From the NCBI GenBank assembly GCA_022925895.1, contig JAKSYS010000462.1:1-50706 (forward strand): 50,706 nt of DNA, read 5' to 3'. Below the pieces are notes generated by a model. That model ran no database searches and had not been told where the DNA came from. It saw only the letters and a program-made list of their open reading frames with translations. This document shows, piece by piece, positions 21,479 to 31,462 of this stretch. Positions within the stretch are counted from its first letter, which is position 1; each line of letters begins with the position of its first letter. The DNA comes from Fragilaria crotonensis (taxonomy: Eukaryota > Bacillariophyta > Fragilariophyceae > Fragilariales > Fragilariaceae). Made by a program: the position numbers and the translations under genes.

Positions 21479-22079
21479 ATCATCTGCAGCAATGATGCGG
21501 TTGCTCCTGGCAATCTTGTTTGCAATGACTGGGAATCTGTTGATTACTCTGACGTGGTTACCACGTCAATCTTGGAGGGTGAAACCTTCTCGCGTGATTA
21601 CAAGAGAGTGTATGGTATCCTCATCAATCCATTTGTCATTGAGTGACCTGACTGGCCTTTCGTTCAACCCCTGAAAAGGAAGCGGGGTAAATGCTGCCTA
21701 TCAAGGTCTTGAAGCCCCAGGATGAGAAAAGATCTGCAATTGCCGCCTGGAAGGCCAGGGTGTATCCCATGGTAACTACCCCCATCTTCACTCCTGGGAA
21801 AGTAATGTTCTATTTTGACCAGTATGTGGGCAGGCACCAGCAGGAACATAATGAGTTGTTGCTCTTGGAGGACCCAGATGCAGACAATACCAAGACAGAT
21901 CCTGGTTTCCTTGCTTGCATTTGTGATCCAAAGTTAGAGACTGGCGCCTGCTTTCTGCCAACTTTGAGTTGTGTCAGCAGTACTTCAAGACTATTGTTGA
22001 GAACACCAAGGGCATAAGTTGCCCTCCAACATTTGAGAGATTTGCCAAGGTTGGAATTGTCAAAGATAAGAGGAAGGTC

Positions 22080-22640
22080 AAGCAGAAGAAAAACAAGTTG
22101 AGTGAGGATGACATGTTGCCTAGGGGAATTCTAATTCAGCACTCAGGGCAGTTTTTGACCAAAGATATTAACAAGAAGCTGAAGCCTTTGTTTGAAGAGG
22201 AGAAAGTCAAGCATCTCCGCAAGATGGCAAGAGGAAGGAGAAGCCTGAGGCCAGGAAAGTTGCAGCCGTCACTTCTCAGGAGGCAACTTCACCTGAAGAT
22301 GACGTAGATACAAAAACTCCTGTTCTCTCCAATGCTGGTGGCAAACAGTTGGCCGCACTGTTCATGGTGCCGAGCAGAAGCCAGCTTGACGATCCGAACC
22401 GGCTCTTGTTATGACCGACCTACGGTTAGGTGTTTCTTACATTTAGGAGGCTGGGTCACATCATTTCTGTTTCACTTCCCATTTTGAAAGATGTCTTTTG
22501 TGTCTCGGCATCCAAGCCATCTTGTGACAACAATGACATTAGAGCTGAACTCAATTCTCATGCCAATACATGAGGAGTTGCAGGCCACAATACTCTGCTT
22601 GTCTCTGACAAAGGTTATCAGGTCACTGTTCACCCATACA
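22080..22640 (+). pseudogene. Copia gag tail and inactivated aspartic protease
   Basis: The frame around 22134-22260 reads like the end of a Copia gag (FLTKDINKKL). It is followed after a shift by AAVTSQEATSPEDD and TKTPVLSNAGG, which resembles the variable linker of diatom Copia proteins. At 22547-22570 the expected protease motif of the form LDSHADT reads LNSHANT, with both aspartates changed to asparagine, and a TGA follows at once. The protease cannot be active. Confidence 0.65.
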
Positions 22641-23882
22641 GTGGTAAATATGAACCCATAAAGAATGTTTCCATCACCACGGATGGGCCGATATGGATCC
22701 CCCCTCAGAATGGACAACAATTCACCCTCGCTCATTATCAATGAGGCATTGTACTCTGGGGACCAACTAGATATCACTCTGTTGAATCAAACCAATTACG
22801 CACAAGTTAGGTCACTGTTGAGGATGTTCCACGACAGCTTGATACTATTTCTTTTTGCCTTCTACTCACCATCCTGCCGCAAAGTTGCGGATTCAACATT
22901 TATCTTCTGGTCTTGCTTGTGAGTTGTACGCCCACCTGGACCGAGTGCAAACAATACCTTCACATGGAATCAACATCACCATTCTGATGGGATCCATCAT
23001 CTGACCGATTTGTCAACAAGGAGGAGACTTACGTTTTCAGCATGTGTTGCTGAAAAGTTGTTGGCAACTGATCATGCACTGAATGCTTCAAGGTTGGTTT
23101 CTACAGTGCAACCTTTAAGCTCAATGCACAGCTCCATTGGTTAGGATGATGGCCCTCTGACGGACTGCTTTGTGGATGCAGTCAATGTTGCAGCAGATGA
23201 CACTGTTGGAGACGGCTTGTCAAGAGATCAAAGCGACAGCAATGTTGATCCAATAGACGATGAAAGCTGAAAGCTATTTTCCCTCTCTACGAGTGAAAAC
23301 TATCAATTGTAAAACCCAAGATCATATCTCAGAGATGGAGAGATGGCCTTGACACTGCTAGAACAACCTTGCAAGTGACAAAGCAATCTTAAATCTAGAG
23401 GGGCTTGGCAAAAGGTGAAAGGAAAGCAAGGTAGAGGCTAGATCATTGTGCTTTCAAAAACTTGAGCTGTTAGCGGTATTCGGATACTATCTTTTCTATG
23501 ATGCAATCGGTCTGGGGACACATGGAGGCAGAGGTGTTTACAAATGGCTGGGGGGCCACCATTTCTACCCCTTGAAGCGTAAGGGGATGGCTTGTCCAAA
23601 TGCTTGAATGCCTTTTATTCAAGAGGTTGGGATTCCCCAGATGATTGTGATGGAAATTGCGTCAGAAGAGGTCCATGGGGAGATGGAAAGAGCTGTCGCC
23701 AGTTCTGAATTAGGCAAGAGCAAACTGTTCCTTTTAGCATATGGTCTAACCTTGCGGAGTCAACGATTCAAGAATTGAAAGTTGGAATCCGGAGAACGTT
23801 TGTCGGTTGGAGGCACCGAGATGCCTTTGGTGTTTCTGCGGTAAGTGGGTGGATGACATCAATTTGACAACCGACGGCGGTT

Positions 23883-24960
23883 GATATGCCGCAACTCCAA
23901 GGAAGAGCTCTCCATCAAGACATCCTGGGGTCTACACCACACACCTCCCAGTATGTTCTGTTTAAGTGGTGGTATGAGCCAGTCTTGTATTGGGATCCAG
24001 TTGGTACCTTCCTGCATGAGGTGTTGCCAAAGTCTCAACAGACCTGATGGCATTCTACCTTCTGACTCAGACTGGGAACACAACTGTCTGCTAGCTAGTA
24101 GGTTTATAGATGACTTTGCTAATCCTGTTGACTTAAAGATTTGGCTTGTGGTGTTGGATGAAGGCATTTGAGCCAAATTGGGGATGTTCTCCAGGAGGAG
24201 GACATTGACCCAGAAATGAAGGGTTCAATGCCGGAAGTATCAGATGATGTCTTTGATGATGAAGGCGCAAGTTGTATGGATGCAGTGGACATACCAAGTC
24301 CTGAGGATGGGACTGATAACCATACCCCTGACTCTCTGATCAATAGTTGACTGCCAAACCGTGATGGTCAACTGATTGGCAAGCGTCAAGCAAACACTTT
24401 GTTGGATACATCATGCCTACTAGTATATGAAATGGAATTGATTCCCTGATGGTATGACAGAGGCAAGTGCGGCTAATCTGATTGCGGAGAACAGCATGCT
24501 GCTGTCCTAAGTCAAGAATGACAAAGGACAAAGCTATTCTGTGTTGAGTGAGATCATCGGACACCGGACTAACGTCCATGCTATTTCAAAGGGTGATGGC
24601 TCTGTGGAAGACCGATATGGTAAACAACATATGTGGATCAATATGCAAGGTTGGGATTTGCAGTCGAGTGCTGGCGTGGTTTAACAACCTGCTGGGTACC
24701 ATTGTCAGAATGGAAAGAGTCGAACTCGGTGGGTGTGGCGGAGTACACTGTTGCCAACATGATTGCCGAAGAGTTGGCATTTGCTTGGCGGGTGCGCAAG
24801 TCTCTGCACAAGTGGGATCGGATCATAAAGAAAGCTGATGGCGGATGTTGGTCTAAGATGCATACATTTGGAATCAAACTGCCAATGACAGTGGCAAAGG
24901 CCCTCAAGTTTGACAAACAAATGGGCTCCAACTTTTGGAGAATGGCCATTGAACAATACC
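23883..24960 (+). pseudogene. Copia integrase C-terminus and pre-reverse-transcriptase linker, broken
   Basis: At 23883-24030 one frame reads LQGRALHQDILGSTPHTSQY and continues with KWWYEPVLYWDP, matching the integrase C-terminal region of Copia elements. After a stop and frame change, 24168-24350 encodes the acidic stretch IGDVLQEEDIDPEMKGSMPE. Then ANLIAEN, and at about 24690-24960 PLSEWKESNSVGVAEYTVAN and ALKFDKQMGSNFWRMAIEQ, which in intact elements lie just before the reverse transcriptase. At least three frame changes are needed to read it through. Confidence 0.78.
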
Positions 24961-25020
24961 TGATGCACCTCATTGCCCCTGTCCTTCTTGCTTTTATTTG
25001 TTTCGGGTGATTTGACTTCC

Positions 25021-26396
25021 AGGCTACAATGATCTCCTTGGAACTTAACCATCATAAAGCCTTCACAGAGGTTATAGGGACTTCATTGCAATTTTCACTG
25101 AATTGCAAGTCCTGTAGAGTTTGCTTCCCCCACACCAACATTAAAGTTCACAAATTCTGATACACAGTCTTGTACTTGCTTGAATCATGACAATCCATTT
25201 GGGATTAGAGGAACGTGTGCCGCATCACATTTGGACATATCCTAAGGTGTTTGGGATGTCAAATTTCCATTGGGAGTTGCAATTAAAGATTCGAGAGCTG
25301 AGTGCAAGAAGAGTAGGTCTTCCTAATGGCGTTGTAAGCCATAACCGCCAGAATTTGTGCTTTAGCTACAGTAGTAATTACCACGATAAAAGCTAGGGAA
25401 TATAGTAGTTTTGAAAAGAAAAGGCACTCAAGACTAAAAAGAAGTGATATTCTATAGTAATTGTAAGTCATTGTACATCTTTGTTAAGTGGCGCATAAAG
25501 GTGTTCTTCTTAGAATATTCCTTTGGAGTAATTCTATATGCTGCTGAATACGTGAGTAGCGAGTAGTAGTACCAGGTGTGATTTATACCAGGTTACCGAG
25601 ACTCTGCGTCCTACTGTTTGGTACATTGTACAGGTTGATTCGTCCATCTATTGCACAGGTCTTGACGGGGTTTGAGTTAGTACCCAGGATGTTGTTGAAA
25701 TGGGCTATGTCCCCAGTCAGGTATTTCATGTCTAGTATGACACTGACTACTGCCTAGTACATCTACATCTGGTTCAGCATTAGCATACACTATCTACCAG
25801 TGTAGGGAATGATACATGTACCATCAGTCAGTCTATTGCTACCTACATAAATGTACAAGAAACTGCTGACAAGCATTGCTATTGCTTTGGGCATAGGTGG
25901 CACTGCTGTACAGTCTACTGATGTTTGTACACATAAGGTATGGTATGACATTGTTATAATGGCAGGTAACAATGCATCATGGTCAATCTGTACAAAAATG
26001 TGTGCAGTAAGCAAAAAGGTAGGTGGCACTAAAACATGTGAAATTTGACAATTGTGAGAGGTGCAGCAAAGAGAGGAGGGAGAAGTGAGGAGTTCTTCCA
26101 AAGAACAACACTCAGGAAGCAACTCTCCTCACATCTCTGACTTTCAGCAGCATATGGCTCCATTGTTTTGGTAAAGAAGGCATTGGGCATTGTTGAAAGT
26201 CAATGTACAAACTCAAGGAAGATGATGAACATGATTTGAATTGAGGTGAGTTTTGATTCCAGGTTCGCAGTGTCACAGTGTTGCTGGAGCACAGATGTAA
26301 TGTTTTACTGTGCACACGGGTGACAGTACTAGTATGTTTCAACAACATTTCAAGTATGACATACCGGTGGAATACTCAAGTACTCATGTACTCATA
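25021..26396. other. Intergenic DNA between the Copia fossil and the hAT-like element, no gene seen
   Basis: It could include the decayed 3' end and LTR of the Copia element, but no terminal repeat was found. Short open frames such as 25851-26048 lack recognisable domains. GTAC-rich words occur around 25560-25830. Confidence 0.4.
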
Positions 26397-26404
26397 CCTC
26401 ATAC
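26397..26404. repeat. Left 8-bp target-site duplication (CCTCATAC)
   Basis: The octamer lies directly outside the terminal CAGGGATCGGG of the element and is repeated exactly at 30481-30488 on the other side. Confidence 0.85.
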
Positions 26405-27390
26405 CAGGGATCGGGAAATAACTACTACCGGAACCGGATACCAAATACCACAGTTATTTTAGCGCTCCAATAACTGCGTTTGTGGCGATGAGCGTGTCCG
26501 GTCACCCGAGGTAATGCCTTACGGTTACTACGTACTGCTGTGAACTGGCTGGTATACCAAACCGCATACCGGATGGTGTGGTTATTAACTACTACCAGAG
26601 TTGGCGAAGTTACTTTCAGGTGGTTTTTTTTCAATGACCGCACGTATATGTATGTGCCCATACATGTATGATGAGATGATGAGTGACTGTAGAATTAAGA
26701 TCCGTATCCATTTTGTACGTACTCTCTCTACGTTGCAGTGCACTGTATATCATACAGTATCATGCTTTCAATGTTAGCGGTATATGACCGGAAAATCACG
26801 GTTATCCAAGACCAGTGGGGTTGCGGGAAACACCAATTTTTCAATACAGTTCCCTCAACCCCGAAAAATTCCGGCGTACAGTTCAGTACTGGTATTAGTA
26901 GAGCGTACTGGAATACAGAGTATGTATATGAGAATAGCAACAGGATACATATAGTACTACTCCGGATAAAATGAAATAATATATTTGACTACGTGTGCTG
27001 CTTCCTCCAAAAACCCAGTACGGTATCGTACTCTATCATACTAGAGAGAACACCATTTTCCCGGCGTCGTAACGGCGTCTTGGATCGCTTCCATTCGAAC
27101 AGCTCGCATAGCGTATGATATACGCATATATGTCATACCTATGAGTATGTACGAAACGCGAAGGACAAAGCCGGCAGCGTTTTTAAGGGGATGCGGGAAA
27201 CAGCTGGTATCGATTTGTTGTTTCGCACTATTATCGAAAAACGGAGCTCGACAAAAATGGCGTCTTTCAGAGAATTTTCGAGTTGTCCGGAGGATTTTCG
27301 AGTTGTCCTTCTGGATCACTTCTTAACCCTACTTTTGTGTAGCGTCTGAGATAAGTCTACAGGGAGGTGCGGGAAAGTACTGAAATCTAC
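26405..27390 (+). repeat. Left inverted arm of the hAT-like element
   Basis: From about 26815 the arm aligns with the reverse complement of the right arm. Shared words include GGTTGCGGGAAACACC, TTTTTCAATACAGTTCCC, CAGTTCAGTACTGGTATTAG, GTGTGCTGCTTCCTCC and GATCGCTTCCAT. Similarity continues, weaker, to GTGCGGGAAAGTA at about 27380. The first 16 bases are the terminal repeat. The 400 bases between are longer than in the right arm. Confidence 0.8.
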
Positions 27391-28242
27391 GATGTTTGGT
27401 TGGAATAGTATTTTAAGTGTACACTGCCGCTAAACGGTGCTACTCGTACTGGTATACGGTATACACGCGTTTTGAAACTGTTTTGTCGAATGGACGATAC
27501 GCTCACTTCGTCGACGCGTGCGTCGATGGTCGACCGAAGCAACATTTGCATGGCCACCATTATACAATCTATGTACCAGGTACAAGTACTGGAGTACTCC
27601 CCTATAATAGAATGATATAGTACACTACCTTTTCAATTACTAATTCTTTAGAAGCATTGTACTGCCTGTAGACACTACCGGTAGTTGTACAAGGCCATGC
27701 AATCTGGCGCCAAGGGATTCAACGTGCCGTCGTTCATTCCCTCCATGATAATTTGCGCAGCTCCTTTCCCTCTTGTCCATCATGGTTCCACTTCCCCTGC
27801 TGGTGTTCTTACCTGCAGAAGCAGAAGAAGTTGCTACAATCATGATGGTGCCTTACTTTTGACGGAGGATACTGGTGTCTGAAATGTTGCCTTCCGTCAA
27901 TTTGAGGGAGATGAACGCTTGAGTTGCGAGTTGGGAATGGTTTTAAGAATTGTAATCGGCGGCGGATACATGACTGCGAAATTGTAAGTGATATTTTTCG
28001 ACGTGCCAATTCGATCCTGAAGTAGAAAGTGTCATACCTAAACTCCGTACAATTGTACGTGCATAATTCTGGTTGCCTCGCAACGTGTGCTTCTTTTGTT
28101 AGACCAAGTATCCACATTGAGCTCCACATTGAACGTACGAATGTGATGTACAATGTACATTGAGCTAAGTAAATTCTTGATAAGGTAAAAAACCGTTTCC
28201 TGCCTTGAACACACAGCTATATAGGGATCGTGATAGTGTGCG

Positions 28243-28895
28243 AAAGTTAATCGGCTCAGTCACGAACACTAAATCGTTCAGTGTCGTCTCTGAACGTCGT
28301 TCAGTGTCGTCAATGAACCTGGCAAGACGGTCGAAAAAACACCGAAACTTCCCAAAAGTCAAACTTTAAATGCCCATAACTTGAGCAATAAAGGTGCTAC
28401 ATCAAAAAATGAGACTGATTTGAAAAGCTGTGAGTACGAGCTTTCCAAATCCGTGCTCCGATTGGTGGTATCTTGCTTTATCGATGAACGTTCGTCGATT
28501 GAAAATCGCATTTTGGGTGAAACGAGACAAGTGTGCGTGCTTATAACGTAACGAATATAACTCTAAAATATAAAAGTAAAACGGATTCAAATAGAAGAGA
28601 TCAAGGGCTTTCCAAATCATTCCGGTATTTGAATGTAGTACCTTTATTCGCCATGTTATGGGCTCTCAAAGTTTCGTAAAATCATTGACGGACGACACTA
28701 ACGTCATTGAACGTCGTCACTAACTCGACACAAACGTTAGTGAACGTGCGACACATGCTCCTCGAAAACTCGTTTTGAGTCCAATGCACGAAAAAACGCG
28801 CATGCGTCTACGACGCTCCTCGTACAACAAAAAAATTAGTGAACTTAGTGAACTTAGTGAACGACGACAGTGTCGTTAGTGACGTGACTCAACAA
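28243..28895. repeat. Nested imperfect palindrome (foldback/MITE-like segment)
   Basis: The left half (AAACTTTAAATGCCCATAAC, then CAATAAAGGTGCTACAT at about 28365-28403) pairs with the reverse complement of about 28580-28675 (AAACTTTGAGAGCCCATAAC, then GAATAAAGGTACTACAT). The outer parts are rich in copies of TTCACTAACG/CGTTCAGTGTCGT-type words in both orientations, and the edges read CAGTCACG and, inverted, GAGTCACG. No target duplication was found, so whether it is an independent insertion is open. Confidence 0.65.
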
Positions 28896-29021
28896 GAATT
28901 CACTATTTTACAGGTAGTTGACGGTTTTTAGTAACATGTGGTGCAAGAAAATACATAGGTACTCTGAGCATTTGTATAAGAATGGCCGAACGAAGTTTCA
29001 AACGACCTCAGCTGCGCATAT

Positions 29022-29415
29022 GACTGAACGCACACTTGTTTCTACATTAGTAGTAAACAAAATGTATATGTCATATGTAGGTTTGCATTGACTGAACGCA
29101 CGCTTCTTTCTACATTAGTTGTAATCAAAATGTATATGTCATATGTAGATTCGCATTGACTGAACGCACGCTTCTTTCTACATTAGTAGTAATCAAAATG
29201 TATATGTCATATGTAGATTCGCATTTGACTGAACGCACACTTCTATCTACATTTAGTAGTAAACAAAATGTATATGTCATATGTAGATTGGCATTTGACT
29301 TCCTTCTACATTAGTAGTAATCAAAATGTATATGTCATATGTAGATTCGCATTTGACTGAACGCACACTTCTTTCTACATTAGTAGTAAACAAAATGTAT
29401 ATGTCATATGTAGAC
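29022..29415 (+). repeat. Tandem array, six copies of a 66-68 bp unit
   Basis: The unit contains GACTGAACGCACACTTCTTT, then CTACATTAGTAGTAAACAAA and ATGTATATGTCATATGTAGA. There are five nearly full copies and one (the fifth) with about 10 bases deleted after GACT. Copies differ at a few positions (AATC versus AAAC, CACGC versus CACAC). The array is inside the hAT-like element and has no spacers, so it is a minisatellite and not CRISPR. Confidence 0.9.
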
Positions 29416-29619
29416 ATTGCAACTCGGAGTTCTTGCTACATACTGGAGTACATATCACATGTCGGTCTACGTTCTGTATAAGCTTTATGCAAGTTTTGCC
29501 ATAAAGATACAGCACCAGCAGCACTACCCGTGGCCCGTGGTACCCAGTACAATGGTACGAAATCCTTGTATCACTTACGATGGAGGCGTCAATACATAAT
29601 TTCGGTATTGCAAAAATCG

Positions 29620-30480
29620 TATCTTACGCTACTTTCCCGCAGCTCCCAGGGATTAAAAAGGAGTGATCCCAATTCCGGATCATTCATTTCTTGAAACAAC
29701 TTTTCGGAGCAATTTGACTTTTTGAAACTCGTTTCAGAGCATGAAATATCTTTTACATGGACCACTCTACTGACACTCCTACACACCCTAGTACTCAGTA
29801 CCGCAATGCATTAGGGATACGCTCTCGGACAACTTCTCGGATCACTCGGACAACTTTGTAAATGCATCTCAAATCCGTGTCAAGTTCTCTCTGACGCAAT
29901 AACGTGACATCAGAGAATCAATTCCAGTCGGTTCCCGCAACCCCTAAAAAAGCTGCCGGCGTTGTCTTCGCGTTTCTTACATGCTCATCCTAGGTATGAC
30001 ATATATGCATATATCATACGCTAGCTATGTCATACGAGCTGTTCCATGGAAGCGATCAAAGATGCCGCTACGCAGCTGAGACAACGGTGTTCAGTACTCC
30101 AAGTACAATACTGGGTTTTTGGAGGAAGCAGCACACGTAATCAAATACATTATTTCATTTTATCCGTAGTATATGTATATCTATTGTTGATATACTCTAA
30201 TACATACTATGTATTCCAGTACTCTCTACTAATACCAGTACTGAACTGTAATCCGGAATTTTTCCGGGTTTCGGGAACTGTATTGAAAAATCGGTGTTTC
30301 CCGCAACCCCAATACCGCAACCGAAAACTGGCCCGGAATAATAACTGAAATCCGACCCCAGCGTTTCAGAAAACCAGATAACCAACCTATGACGTACTGT
30401 GATACCAGGTCACTAACCATCTAACCATAGGTTTCAAATACCTAAAATAAAGGCGAGCGGTTGGTATTTCCCGATCCCTG
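29620..30480 (-). repeat. Right inverted arm of the hAT-like element
   Basis: It is the reverse-complement partner of the left arm. The best-conserved part is 29925-30320, which pairs with about 26815-27215. The inner end carries GGGAGCTGCGGGAAAGTA on the minus strand, matching GGGAGGTGCGGGAAAGTA of the left arm. The outermost 16 bases are the inverted terminal repeat. Confidence 0.8.
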
Positions 30481-30488
30481 CCTCATAC
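30481..30488. repeat. Right 8-bp target-site duplication (CCTCATAC)
   Basis: It is an exact copy of the octamer at 26397-26404, immediately outside the right terminal repeat. Confidence 0.85.
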
Positions 30489-31462
30489 TAGCCATGCCAG
30501 GGTTCTGGAACCGTGCCTACCCAATATATGTACAGTAGAATGTAGTATGTGTATGGATATGTTATGGTCAAACTTGAACGTTATCTTATAATTCAGAACT
30601 TCAATTTCCTCCCGTCCGAATGGACACTCCTTGGACCAAGTGAAAATCCAACTCTAACCGAACTGCTAACTTCAGGGTCTCAAAAAGCGTACGGACACCC
30701 AACCCCGTCAATAATCAACGAACAATCGCATTCGCCGGTGCGTCAGGACTCAGGACTCGGGACAGGTTACGTAAAACGTAGCGACACGTTGGCGTACGTC
30801 ACACAAACGTACTGGGTACCCTGGATGTTCTGGAATTCTTGATCACCTGGTAATAAAATCGTGTAGAATATACTGAAACCCGAGTCAGAGTTCCGGAATC
30901 CCCATACCCTGGTGGGTTCCCGAGAGTGACACCGCAGTATTGTTACTTGTGTGCAAAAATTCATCGAATTATGTCTCCACACGTTTATCAAGTCCAAGGA
31001 AATTTTATAGTTGCTGTCTAAATATCAGTCGGAAATGATCAGCCATCTGGGGCATCATGACTTTGCCAACGCAGACGTCGGAGATGACATTCCGTTTTAA
31101 CACGCGTAGGGCCAGCTCCTTTGGTGCTCTGAGAAATACGCCGATCTTAATATCATATTTTATGGTTGGGTTTTCCGAAGGTTCGTGCTATATATATGTG
31201 CAATTGAGGTCATTGCGACGAGCCATGTGACTCTTGTGGACAAACTACTAGCGTGATTCAATCTTGAATGCGTGTCTCAAGCCCCAAGTGCAAGGCAGCC
31301 GGTACAGAATTATCACGTACCACAGCAGCCATTCGGTTTCGGGATGTTTCCTACAGAAAACCCTGGTACTTCAGAATAGTACAAATTCCATAATTAATTT
31401 TTTAAGAGGATTTTAGTGACCTCAACCGGATGATCGGATGGTCTCACGTTCCACATGAAACA
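30489..31462. promoter_or_regulatory. Intergenic and promoter region of STAND ATPase copy B
   Basis: No gene was seen. The stretch 30489-31017 is unique in this window. From about 31018 it is the duplicate of 17195-17642 and is expected to hold the promoter. An in-frame ATG at 31430 could add 11 residues to the ATPase, but the corresponding region in copy A is out of frame, so the start at 31463 is favoured. Confidence 0.5.

Larger units (their letters stand above)
21479..25020 (+). mobile_element. Decayed Ty1/Copia retrotransposon (diatom CoDi-like), reverse transcriptase part missing
   Basis: Pieces of a Copia polyprotein appear in order on the plus strand, separated by stops and frameshifts. 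They are a gag-like tail (about 22080-22330), a mutated aspartic-protease motif (22547-22570), a segment with NQLR and VEDVPRQLD (about 22790-22850), the integrase C-terminal region (23883-24030), an acidic linker (24168-24350), ANLIAEN (about 24460) and the segment before the reverse transcriptase (about 24690-24960). Similarity is lost at about 25,000, before the reverse transcriptase catalytic region. No LTR pair was identified. The left edge abuts the duplication breakpoint at 21478. The identity of the stretch 21479-22080 is uncertain; it may be gag. Confidence 0.75.
26405..30480. mobile_element. hAT-like non-autonomous DNA element, 4,076 bp, with long inverted arms
   Basis: Both ends begin, reading inward, with the same 16 bases CAGGGATCGGGAAATA. 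Both are flanked by the perfect 8-bp direct repeat CCTCATAC. An 8-bp target duplication and ends starting CAGGG are hallmarks of the hAT superfamily. Inside the ends lie long diverged inverted arms. No open frame resembles a transposase, so the element would need one supplied in trans. The centre holds a palindromic segment (about 28243-28895) and a tandem array (29022-29415). It sits between the two units of the block duplication. Confidence 0.82.

Noticed and set aside
27640..27882. Possible first exon (MIVATSSASA followed by a GTAAG donor) inside the hAT-like element, minus strand
   Set aside because: No downstream exon with a recognisable domain could be joined, so a gene is not supported.
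29022..29415. Regular repeats resembling a CRISPR array
   Set aside because: Units are contiguous without unique spacers, and the setting is eukaryotic.
31430..31462. Upstream ATG extending STAND ATPase copy B by 11 residues
   Set aside because: The corresponding region of copy A is out of frame, while the start at ATGAATGACCG is shared.
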